Shown: in pieces, positions 1 through 6,515 of the stretch
Layout of the letters: every line of letters begins with the position of its first letter
How positions within the stretch are numbered: position 1 is the first letter of the stretch
Source: Pseudomonadota bacterium
Lineage (GTDB): Bacteria; Pseudomonadota; Alphaproteobacteria; Rhizobiales; Aestuariivirgaceae
DNA: 11,647 nucleotides
Direction: 5' to 3'
Assembly (NCBI GenBank): GCA_016522385.1
Contig: JAEKFU010000249.1
Location: forward strand, 1 to 11,647
The notes under the pieces: model-generated
What the model was told of the DNA's origin: nothing
The model's input: the letters and a program-made list of their open reading frames with translations, nothing else
Database searches by the model: none
Position numbers and translations under genes: made by a program

Positions 1-177
1 CTCGTCTATGTTCGATGAAAAAAGTTTCTGAGGTACGATTGCCGACGACCCGGCGAGATCGACACGCAGTTTAGGCAACAGGTTTTCGATCAGGTGGACG
101 CCGCGCGCTCGCAGCGGGCGACCCCTGCGCCGGCCGTAGAGTTGGTTGTGCCTTGGAGTTTGCCGATCATCGGCCAT
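1..177 (-). CDS. trmB: tRNA (guanine-N7-)-methyltransferase TrmB, N-terminal part only
   Basis: TrmB uses S-adenosylmethionine to methylate G46 in the variable loop of tRNAs. Only the first 59 codons are inside the window; the gene runs off the left edge, so the methyltransferase fold itself is not visible. The visible protein begins MADDRQTPRHNQLYGRRRG and continues into RPLRARGVHLIENLLPKLRV. The LYGRRRG segment followed by a basic stretch and an LLPKL motif is typical of the N-terminus of alphaproteobacterial TrmB. ATG at 177 is the only usable start, because an in-frame TAA lies five codons upstream with no other start codon between. No strong ribosome binding site is seen. It follows metK by 51 bases on the same strand, the arrangement usual in rhizobia (metK-trmB, often then rimP-nusA), so co-transcription with metK is likely. 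Identification rests on a short stretch plus context. Confidence 0.85.
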   Translation of the reverse strand, partial: MADDRQTPRHNQLYGRRRGRPLRARGVHLIENLLPKLRVDLAGSSAIVPQKLFSSNIDE

Positions 178-228
178 AACGACATGAGACGGTTAGTGAG
201 CCAGTGAACTGTTGAGCTTTGGGGCGCC

Positions 229-1422
229 CTAAGCAACTGTGCTGGTCAGTGTATCTACAAGATCGGTTTTTTCCCAAGAAAAGCCGCCATCGTCTTCAGG
301 CGCACGGCCAAAGTGGCCATAAGCAGCCGTGCGGGCAAAAATCGCATTATTGAGCCGCAGGTGCTCGCGGATGCCGCGCGGCGTCAGATCCATCACCTCA
401 GTAAGCGCGGTCTCCAATTTGGCTTCGTCAACCCGGCCAGTCTCGTGCAAGTTGACGTAGATCGACAACGGCCGGGCGACGCCAATGGCATAAGACAGCT
501 GTATCGTGCAGCGATCCGCCAGATCGGCGGCTACAATGTTCTTGGCCAGATAGCGGGCGGCATAGGCGGCCGAACGGTCAACTTTTGTCGGGTCCTTACC
601 TGAGAATGCACCGCCGCCGTGGGGTGCTGCACCGCCGTACGTATCAACGATGATCTTGCGCCCGGTCAGTCCGCAATCTCCGTCAGGCCCGCCAATGAAG
701 AATTTGCCGGTCGGATTAACATGCCAGATTGTATCCGAGGTAACCCAGCCGTCTGGCAGTGCATTGAGACAGTATGGCTCGACCAGCGCCCGGACATCGC
801 TGGATGACATGTCTTCATCAACGTGCTGATGCGAAATGACGATCTCACGGACATGAATCGGTTTGCCGTCTTCGTACTGAACGCTGATCTGGCTCTTGGA
901 GTCCGGCCCAAGCCGTACTTCCTCACCGGAGCGGCGGACTTGTGCCAAACGCTGAAGAATCCGATGAGCATAATAGATCGGCGCCGGCATCAGCTCTGGG
1001 GTCTCCCGGCAGGCGTAGCCGAACATGATGCCCTGATCGCCTGCGCCTTCATCTCTGTTGCCGACGGCGTCAACGCCCTGGGCGATATCGGCAGATTGGC
1101 CATGCAGCAAGACCTGCACGTCGGCCTTTTGCCAATGAAAGCCCGCTTGTTCATAGCCAATGTCCTTGACCGCAGCGCGGGCAGTATCGACAATCATGTC
1201 CCTGCAAATTGAATCAGGACCGCGATATTCACCGGCAATAACCACCTTGTTGGTGGTTGTCAGCGTCTCACAGGCAACCCGGACCAATGCGGGGTCAAGC
1301 CCGGTGTCGTGCGCTTCTCGATAGAACAAGTCGACGATTTCGTCGGAGACCCGATCACAGACTTTGTCCGGGTGACCTTCCGAAACAGATTCACTGGTAA
1401 ACAGATAATTCTTGCGCGCCAC
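229..1422 (-). CDS. metK: S-adenosylmethionine synthetase (methionine adenosyltransferase)
   Basis: MetK makes S-adenosylmethionine from methionine and ATP in the cytosol, releasing phosphate and diphosphate, and normally works as a tetramer. The protein is full length (397 residues from the start chosen here). It opens with the family signature LFTSESVSEGHPDK, whose His lies in the active site. It also has the methionine-binding signature GAGDQGIMFGYA at about residues 126-137 and the glycine-rich GGGAFSGKDPTKVDRSAAY segment in the C-terminal half. The reading frame can start at GTG 1437 or GTG 1422. I prefer 1422: an AGGTGGGG ribosome binding site lies 9 nt upstream of it (1432-1439), the 1437 GTG falls inside that site, and the resulting N-terminus MARKNYLFTSES matches the family. 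It lies between the XRE regulator upstream and trmB downstream. No SAM riboswitch that I can recognise is present. Confidence 0.97.
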   Translation of the reverse strand: MARKNYLFTSESVSEGHPDKVCDRVSDEIVDLFYREAHDTGLDPALVRVACETLTTTNKVVIAGEYRGPDSICRDMIVDTARAAVKDIGYEQAGFHWQKADVQVLLHGQSADIAQGVDAVGNRDEGAGDQGIMFGYACRETPELMPAPIYYAHRILQRLAQVRRSGEEVRLGPDSKSQISVQYEDGKPIHVREIVISHQHVDEDMSSSDVRALVEPYCLNALPDGWVTSDTIWHVNPTGKFFIGGPDGDCGLTGRKIIVDTYGGAAPHGGGAFSGKDPTKVDRSAAYAARYLAKNIVAADLADRCTIQLSYAIGVARPLSIYVNLHETGRVDEAKLETALTEVMDLTPRGIREHLRLNNAIFARTAAYGHFGRAPEDDGGFSWEKTDLVDTLTSTVA

Positions 1423-1447
1423 TGGATTTAGCCCCACCTACTTAATT

Positions 1448-1474
1448 GCGCGTCACGCGACACTCTGACCGCGC
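1448..1474 (-). promoter_or_regulatory. Hairpin in the metK leader
   Basis: On the transcribed strand GCGCGGTCA and TGACGCGC can pair around a 10-nt loop, giving an 8-bp GC-rich stem with one bulged G. The 3' side of the stem ends 8 nt before the metK ribosome binding site (1432-1439), close enough to affect ribosome access. There is no run of T after it, so it does not look like an intrinsic terminator. It does not match the SAM-II or SAM/SAH riboswitch consensus as I remember them. The hairpin is seen directly; a regulatory role is inference. Confidence 0.35.
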
Positions 1475-1526
1475 GTTGCTGATATTTCTGAGGTTCCGAT
1501 CCCTAGGGATTAACTTTGGCGCGCAC

Positions 1527-1554
1527 TTCTTACAGGCGCTGGCTGGCTAGTCAA
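1527..1554 (-). promoter_or_regulatory. Possible sigma70-type promoter for metK
   Basis: On the minus strand TTGACT (1549-1554) is followed after 16 nt by TAAGAA (1527-1532). The -35 box matches the consensus in five of six positions; the -10 box is weaker. It lies in the 160-base gap between the XRE gene and metK, about 105 bases before the metK start. Transcription from here would include the leader hairpin at 1448-1474. It is a pattern match only, and read-through from the XRE gene is also possible. Confidence 0.3.
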
Positions 1555-1583
1555 GACGATAAACCGCGCCGGGCAGTCGCCGA

Positions 1584-2009
1584 TCACATCGGCTCGCTGG
1601 ACTCGTTATCCTGACCGGCAATCGATTTGACCAAATCAATCACCCGTCGGCGCACTGTTGCATTGCCTATTTCGCTAAAGGCACGGTTGAGCTGCACGCC
1701 TTCGGACGAATTGAGGAAGTCCATGATCGTGTTGGTTTCGCCGGCTTCGTGAGCATCAACGTGCTCGCTCATTGCCGGCGCGGCGACATCTTCGAAAAAG
1801 AACTGAACCGACACACCGAGGATCTGCGCCATCTGATAGAGCCGGCTGGCACTCACCCGGTTTGAGCCCTTTTCGTATTTCTGGACCTGTTGAAATGTCA
1901 GCCCCAAGCGCTCGCCGAGCTTCTCCTGGCTCATGCCGATCAGCATACGGCGCATACGAACACGATTGCCCACATGCACGTCAATTGGATTCGGATTTCT
2001 TCTTGCCAC
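1584..2009 (-). CDS. XRE-family helix-turn-helix transcriptional regulator, PraR/PhrR-like
   Basis: This is a 141-residue DNA-binding regulator. The N-terminal two thirds form a Cro/C1-type helix-turn-helix: VGNRVRMRRMLIGMSQEKLG, then LTFQQVQKYEKGSNRVSASRLYQMAQILGV at about residues 38-67, where the QQVQKYEKG segment would be the recognition helix. A short FFFEDV segment follows, then a variable acidic tail of about 65 residues. The sequence closely resembles the rhizobial PraR/PhrR family, whose members control biofilm, quorum-sensing-linked or stress genes. As I recall, PraR orthologues sit between lnt and metK as here, but the targets in this organism are unknown. The start is GTG at 2009, giving MARRNPNPIDVHVGNRV, the expected family N-terminus. 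The upstream gap carries a good promoter (2153-2180) and a five-codon mini-ORF (2070-2087). The gene probably has its own transcript and may be autoregulated, though no operator is recognised. Confidence 0.92.
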   Translation of the reverse strand: MARRNPNPIDVHVGNRVRMRRMLIGMSQEKLGERLGLTFQQVQKYEKGSNRVSASRLYQMAQILGVSVQFFFEDVAAPAMSEHVDAHEAGETNTIMDFLNSSEGVQLNRAFSEIGNATVRRRVIDLVKSIAGQDNESSEPM

Positions 2010-2069
2010 TACTCAGATCCCAGCCCCCGAGACTACCTCTGCAAGTCAGCACCCGGCCAAGCGAATTGC

Positions 2070-2087
2070 CTACCCCATCGAAGCCAT
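2070..2087 (-). other. Possible five-codon leader ORF upstream of the XRE gene
   Basis: ATG at 2087 is preceded on the minus strand by AGGAGAGGA with an 8-nt gap, one of the strongest ribosome binding sites in the window. It encodes only Met-Ala-Ser-Met-Gly before a TAG stop. It lies 60 bases upstream of the GTG start of the XRE gene and is in the same reading frame. Two readings are possible: a translated leader peptide that tunes the downstream gene, or the remains of an older, longer N-terminus closed by stop codons (a TGA also follows in frame). The sequence alone does not decide between these. Confidence 0.3.
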
Positions 2088-2152
2088 GACAACGATCCTC
2101 TCCTATCGCGCAGGCGAACGAACCACAATCCAAGACCAAATGTTAACTCTGG

Positions 2153-2180
2153 ATTATTACTATATTTTTTCGTATTTCAA
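2153..2180 (-). promoter_or_regulatory. Likely sigma70-type promoter for the XRE regulator
   Basis: On the minus strand TTGAAA (2175-2180) and AATAAT (2153-2158) are separated by 16 nt inside a conspicuously AT-rich stretch (about 2140-2190). Each hexamer differs from consensus by only one base. The -35 box includes the TGA stop codon of lnt, so the promoter is fused to the end of the upstream gene. Transcription would start near 2145 and give a leader of about 135 bases carrying the five-codon mini-ORF. Confidence 0.5.
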
Positions 2181-3775
2181 TGAATATTCGCGAAAATGGT
2201 CCGTATGCGGCCCAAGATTATCAACATCAAAACGCCGAAAAAAAACGTATCACCATATTCTGAATATAGGGTGGGCCGCAGAGGCATGGGCAATTTCGCA
2301 TCGATCACGCCCGCTCGCCCAAGCGTCAACATTCGTCGGATTCGGCCGAGCGGATCAATCATCGCCGAGATGCCGGTGTTGGCCGCCCGGACAAGCGGTA
2401 GTCCCTCTTCTATCGCGCGCATGCGGGCCTGAGCGAGGTGCTGATAGGGGCCCGCAGAATTCCCAAACCAGGCATCGTTGGTCACGTTGAGCAACCAGTT
2501 CGGCCTGGCGGCGTTGCGGCTAATAAGTGTGCGAGGAAAAATTGCCTCATAGCAAATCAACGGAGCAAAGGCGGGTGTGCCGGCCACATTTACCGTTAAC
2601 GGCCCCGGACCGCTGGTAAAACCACTCGGCAGAACAACCAGCTTTCTTAACCCCAAAGGCTCCAGAAATCTTGCCAAGGGCAGATACTCACCAAAGGGCA
2701 CCAGTTTTTGTTTGTCATATCGGGCTGAAATCCGGCCGTCGGAATCAATCACAAGCACACTGTTGAAAAGATCGCTGTCTTCGGGAGCGGCGTCGCTGAC
2801 GGACTGGCGGCGAAGCGAACCGAGGATGGTCTGTGCACGGGCGCCAGCCGCCTTGGCGATTTGCTGGCGAACGTCCGGCTGTTCATCAATTAATGCCGGC
2901 AATGCGCTTTCCGGCCAGACCACATGAGTGATCGGTTCTCCGCCGGTCTTGGCACCGGTCAACTCCAGGTAACGCTGGTAGATCCATTGGCGATTCTCTG
3001 GTTGCCATTTCTCGTTCTGGGCAATGTTCGGCTGTACGATTCGCATTTGGATACTAGGCTGAATGCTGATTGCGGTGTGATCGAGACGCCACTTGCCGTA
3101 GACAAATACTGCGATGGCGCTTAATAGCGCTGCCAGCACACCGCCACGGCTCGCTAAAGTGCCGGTCTTTGATGCCTCGTCAGCCAACACAGCAGGCATG
3201 GCAGCCCACATCAAAACCAGAAAACAGACGCCATACATGCCGACTGCGCTGGCCATTTGTGCAACCGGCAGCAGTGCGTCGGTCGCATAGGCGATCGCAT
3301 TCCAGGGAAATCCGGTAAAGACATGACCGCGTAGCCATTCAAAGCCTGCAAGACTGGCCGACAAGACCAGGACCCGGCCAAACCCTGGCGCCCAGAACAC
3401 CATCGCCAGGCTCAACCCGGCGGCCCAGAACAAGGCCAGACCGGCAGGCATGGCAGTTACGGCAAGCGGCAGCAGCCAGGCAAACAACTCGGCTTCGACC
3501 AAGAATGCCTCACCGATCCAATACAGGGATACTGCAAAATAACCTGCACCGAACGCCCATCCGACGGCAAATGCGCTGATCAAGCGGGATTTCCTGGAGC
3601 CCGATTGTGTGTGGACACCATCTAGCATCCAAATCAGGGTGGGCAGGGATATGAACAAACTTGGCCACAGCGATAAAGGTGGCAAGGCGGCAGCGGCGAG
3701 TGCGCCTATACAGAGTGCCAGCAACACCCGTCGCCACCCCCGCAGGGCGCTAATTTTCAACACAAAGTCGGTCAT
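2177..3775 (-). CDS. lnt: Apolipoprotein N-acyltransferase
   Basis: Lnt is an inner-membrane enzyme that adds a third acyl chain, taken from phospholipid, to the N-terminal cysteine of lipoproteins, the last step of lipoprotein maturation. The protein has 532 residues, close to the usual length. Residues 1-230 are hydrophobic with several membrane spans, beginning with GWRRVLLALCIGALAAAALP. A periplasmic nitrilase-type domain (about 243-495) follows, and a last membrane span is at 509-522. The catalytic triad can be placed by motif: Glu289 in VVWPESALP, Lys355 in YDKQKLVPFGEYLP and Cys408 in PLICYEAIFP. The start is ATG 3775; only a weak GGA-type ribosome binding site precedes it. It follows corC by 66 bases, as in the E. 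coli ybeX-lnt arrangement. Nothing suggests it is damaged. Confidence 0.96.
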   Translation of the reverse strand: MTDFVLKISALRGWRRVLLALCIGALAAAALPPLSLWPSLFISLPTLIWMLDGVHTQSGSRKSRLISAFAVGWAFGAGYFAVSLYWIGEAFLVEAELFAWLLPLAVTAMPAGLALFWAAGLSLAMVFWAPGFGRVLVLSASLAGFEWLRGHVFTGFPWNAIAYATDALLPVAQMASAVGMYGVCFLVLMWAAMPAVLADEASKTGTLASRGGVLAALLSAIAVFVYGKWRLDHTAISIQPSIQMRIVQPNIAQNEKWQPENRQWIYQRYLELTGAKTGGEPITHVVWPESALPALIDEQPDVRQQIAKAAGARAQTILGSLRRQSVSDAAPEDSDLFNSVLVIDSDGRISARYDKQKLVPFGEYLPLARFLEPLGLRKLVVLPSGFTSGPGPLTVNVAGTPAFAPLICYEAIFPRTLISRNAARPNWLLNVTNDAWFGNSAGPYQHLAQARMRAIEEGLPLVRAANTGISAMIDPLGRIRRMLTLGRAGVIDAKLPMPLRPTLYSEYGDTFFFGVLMLIILGRIRTIFANIH

Positions 3776-3841
3776 CGTCCGCGCGTCATGCCGATGCCCA
3801 ACACACTTGTCGGGCGCGCTTTCACGTAGGCGCAGATCGGG

Positions 3842-4915
3842 TCAGACGTCAACCGAGGCCGATTGGCGCTTGCGGGGAGCTTGAGATGGTTTGCCCCGGG
3901 CGTGGATTTTCAATCGTTTTACCCGGCGCGGGTCTGCGCCAAGAATCTCGAACTCAATACCGCTATCATGCTTGATCAGCTCGCCACGGGTCGGCACCCG
4001 GCCCAGCATGAAGAATATGAAACCGCCAAGCGTGTCGGCATCTTCATCCATATCGTCCGGTAACAGATCCACCTTGAACAGCTTTTCGACATCTTCAATG
4101 GCGGCACGAGCATCTGCGATGTAGGTGCCGCCCTCTGCAGGACGTACGAGATCTTCATCCGCTTCATCATGCTCATCGGCAATATCACCGACGATTTCCT
4201 CGACAAGGTCTTCAATTGTCAGCAACCCGTCGGTGCCGCCATACTCATCGACTACGATAGCCATATGCAACCGGGTCGCCTGCATCTTAATCAACAGGTC
4301 GCCGGCGGGCATGGATGGTGGCACAAACAAGACATCGCGGATTAAACCAGCGCGACGGATGGTGAATGAAAGATCCTTGTCGCTCAACACCATTTCTAGT
4401 GCGGACTTTGCCCCTGCCGCAGTGCCGGAAGGCTTTCCAGGCACCTTGCGGCTTTTCGATCGACCACGTGTAGTCAGCCAACGCATGAGATCCTTGATAT
4501 GAACCATGCCGATCGGATCATCGAGCGTTTCGCGATATGCCGGAATGCGCGAATGGTTGGCCTCAATAAAGATTTTCAAGAGTTTTCGAATGGTAACGTC
4601 TTCACCGACGGCGATTATATCGGCGCGCGGCACCATGACATCATCAACTCTAAGATCCTCGAATTCCAGAAGATTGATCATCCTGGAGCGGGCTTCCGGC
4701 TTCAAACCGCTATCACCGTTTTCGGCACCGTGTTGTTCGATCACATCCTCCAGGCTTTCCCTAAGTGACGTGTCCTGTCCGTTTGAGAACAACATGCGGA
4801 TGCGCGACCACAGACCGCTCGGCCTGTTGCCGTTCGTCATCGGCGTTGGTGATTTGTTAATTGAAGAGGGAGGCTCTGAGGCCTTTTCGGTACTTTGGTC
4901 GTCGTCCATTTTCAT
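3842..4915 (-). CDS. corC: CorC/YbeX-family CBS-domain protein (often annotated hemolysin or TlyC)
   Basis: This is a soluble protein of 357 residues. A disordered polar N-terminus (about 1-45) is followed by a pair of CBS domains that would bind adenine nucleotides: the first at about 92-150 starting VDDVMVPRADI, the second at about 190-248 containing HMAIVVDEYGGTDGLLTIEDLVEEIVG. A CorC_HlyC domain is at about 262-342. The membrane-spanning CNNM (DUF21) domain found in longer relatives is absent. The family has been linked to magnesium/cobalt efflux (CorC) and, as YbeX in E. coli, to ribosome metabolism; the hemolysin label is historical. The first start in frame is TTG 4918, directly followed by ATG 4915, which I use. 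A third choice is ATG 4909, and none has a clear ribosome binding site. It starts 19 bases after ybeY and precedes lnt, so it is very probably part of one operon. Confidence 0.9.
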   Translation of the reverse strand: MKMDDDQSTEKASEPPSSINKSPTPMTNGNRPSGLWSRIRMLFSNGQDTSLRESLEDVIEQHGAENGDSGLKPEARSRMINLLEFEDLRVDDVMVPRADIIAVGEDVTIRKLLKIFIEANHSRIPAYRETLDDPIGMVHIKDLMRWLTTRGRSKSRKVPGKPSGTAAGAKSALEMVLSDKDLSFTIRRAGLIRDVLFVPPSMPAGDLLIKMQATRLHMAIVVDEYGGTDGLLTIEDLVEEIVGDIADEHDEADEDLVRPAEGGTYIADARAAIEDVEKLFKVDLLPDDMDEDADTLGGFIFFMLGRVPTRGELIKHDSGIEFEILGADPRRVKRLKIHARGKPSQAPRKRQSASVDV

Positions 4916-4934
4916 CAACTAAACCGGCCAATGC

Positions 4935-5429
4935 CTATCCGGCGATGGCGGTGCTTTCATGCTCCTCATAAGGATCGGGCAAACCCAACAATGCCATTGC
5001 ATCTGACTCGGCTGCCTGCATTCGCTCAGCCGATGGCTCATCTTCGTGATCATAACCCATCAGATGCAATACACCATGCACAATAAGATGACTGAGATGT
5101 GTTGCCAAAGGCTTTCCAGATTCACGTGCTTCGCGCGACACAATTCCGGATGCCAGGATTATGTCGCCGACAAAAATGGGTTCGTCTTCGGCCCGTGCGG
5201 CGGATTGCGCAACCGGAAACGACAAGACATTGGTTGGGTCAGGTTTTCCCCGCCACCGCTGGTTCAATTGAGCGACTGTCTCATCATCGCTCAAGACTAC
5301 GCTAAGTTCGAGGTCACAGGCCGGCCGTTGTACTGCCCTGTATGCCGCCGCCGCAGCTTTACGCACTGTATTTTTGAGGTCATCATCTGAGCGCCAAAGA
5401 TCGCACGTTATCGTAATGGACAAATTCAT
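4935..5429 (-). CDS. ybeY: Endoribonuclease / rRNA maturation factor YbeY
   Basis: YbeY is a small metal-dependent protein needed for 16S rRNA 3'-end maturation and ribosome quality control. The zinc-binding signature HGVLHLMGYDH is intact, with His118, His122 and His128 as the expected ligands. Upstream are the conserved VVLSDDETVAQLNQRWRG, TNVLSFP and VGDIILA motifs. The start is uncertain. ATG 5429, 7 bases after the ybeZ stop, gives 164 residues and an N-terminus MNLSITITCDLW like the family. ATG 5450 adds seven residues and would overlap ybeZ; a longer frame opens at 5468. No start has a well-spaced ribosome binding site, although AAGGA lies inside the end of ybeZ. Tight packing suggests translational coupling with ybeZ. 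The pairing ybeZ-ybeY is very widely conserved. Confidence 0.94.
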   Translation of the reverse strand: MNLSITITCDLWRSDDDLKNTVRKAAAAAYRAVQRPACDLELSVVLSDDETVAQLNQRWRGKPDPTNVLSFPVAQSAARAEDEPIFVGDIILASGIVSREARESGKPLATHLSHLIVHGVLHLMGYDHEDEPSAERMQAAESDAMALLGLPDPYEEHESTAIAG

Positions 5430-5436
5430 GACGGTG

Positions 5437-6435
5437 TTATTCTGCATCCTTGTCATAGGCCGCAACAATACGGGTGACCAGCGGATGACGCACTATATCT
5501 GAGACATCGAACCTTATCTGCGCGACACCCTCTATGTTTTTTAGCAACCCGATTGCGTGGTGCAGGCCGGAGACAACACCAAGCGGTAGGTCGATCTGAC
5601 TGGGATCACCGGTCACTACCATCCGACTGTCTTCTCCGAAACGGGTGAGAAACATTTTCATCTGCAAGGGCGTGGTGTTTTGCGCTTCATCAAGAATAAT
5701 GAAGGCCGAGGAAAGAGTGCGGCCGCGCATGAAGGCGAGCGGCGCAATCTCAATGGTTCCGTCGTGCAAGCCGCGATCCACCATGGATGCCGGCAAGACA
5801 TCATAGAGCGCGTCATATAATGGACGCAGGTAGGGGTCGACCTTTTCCTTCATGTCACCCGGCAGGAAACCCAGGCGCTCACCGGCTTCAACGGCCGGTC
5901 GAGACAAGATCAGCCGATCAGCCCTGCCACTGGTCAGCGCAGCGGCTGCAGCGGCAACTGCCAAATAGGTCTTGCCGGTGCCGGCGGGGCCGATGCCGAA
6001 AATCAGGTCATGGGAATCGAGCGAATCAATATAGGCTTTCTGGCCGGGCGAGCGAGCGCGGATCACTTTGCGCTTAGTGCGGATCTGGACCTCATCAGCT
6101 GTCGCATCATCATCCGGCACTGCGGCCATCCGAATCGCCCCGTCAACATCACCCGCGGTGATTTCCAGACCGTCAGCGGCCCGCTTGTAAAGATCACTCA
6201 AGACATGCTTGGCACTGGCACGGGCACCGGGTTCACCGCGCAAGGCAATCTGATTGCCGCGCGGTGTAATGTCCACACCCAGACGATTCTCGATTAAGGT
6301 GAGATGCTGGTCGTGCTCGCCAAACATTAGTGCGAGCAACCGATTGTCATCAAACGAGAGCGTCAGACTGTCACCCGCCTCGTGGCCGGCGGACTCAAGG
6401 GTGTCGATTTCGCCCGTCACACTGCGGGGGTTCAA
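5437..6435 (-). CDS. ybeZ: PhoH-family ATPase (YbeZ/PhoL type)
   Basis: This is a cytosolic ATPase of the PhoH family, thought to act with YbeY in RNA or ribosome metabolism; its exact substrate is not settled. The 332 residues hold an N-terminal RNA-binding-like region (about 22-95, including NRLGVDITPRGNQIALRGE), a linker rich in basic residues (about 118-135) and the PhoH nucleotide-binding domain. In that domain the Walker A motif is GPAGTGKT at 149-156 and Walker B is FIILDEAQN at 245-253. RMVVTGDPSQIDLP at about 271-284 is a further family motif. The start appears to be TTG 6435, with GGAG placed 10 nt upstream; GTG 6420 is an alternative. The gene stands 80 bases after miaB and is followed at once by ybeY. 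I do not see a convincing promoter in the 80-base gap, so read-through from miaB is plausible. Confidence 0.95.
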   Translation of the reverse strand: MNPRSVTGEIDTLESAGHEAGDSLTLSFDDNRLLALMFGEHDQHLTLIENRLGVDITPRGNQIALRGEPGARASAKHVLSDLYKRAADGLEITAGDVDGAIRMAAVPDDDATADEVQIRTKRKVIRARSPGQKAYIDSLDSHDLIFGIGPAGTGKTYLAVAAAAAALTSGRADRLILSRPAVEAGERLGFLPGDMKEKVDPYLRPLYDALYDVLPASMVDRGLHDGTIEIAPLAFMRGRTLSSAFIILDEAQNTTPLQMKMFLTRFGEDSRMVVTGDPSQIDLPLGVVSGLHHAIGLLKNIEGVAQIRFDVSDIVRHPLVTRIVAAYDKDAE

Positions 6436-6515
6436 GCTTTATGATCTCCTATTAGGGACACGAATCAACCAAGTCGCTGCCAACCCAAATACTCTGACAT
6501 AGATTAAAGACATTC

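Noticed and set aside
1438..1583. A SAM riboswitch upstream of metK
   Set aside because: The minus-strand leader shows one hairpin but not the conserved core of SAM-II or SAM/SAH riboswitches as I know them; only a structural search could settle it.
1933..2490. A 185-codon plus-strand ORF
   Set aside because: It runs antisense across the XRE gene start, the intergenic region and the end of lnt, with low-complexity basic composition and no family resemblance.
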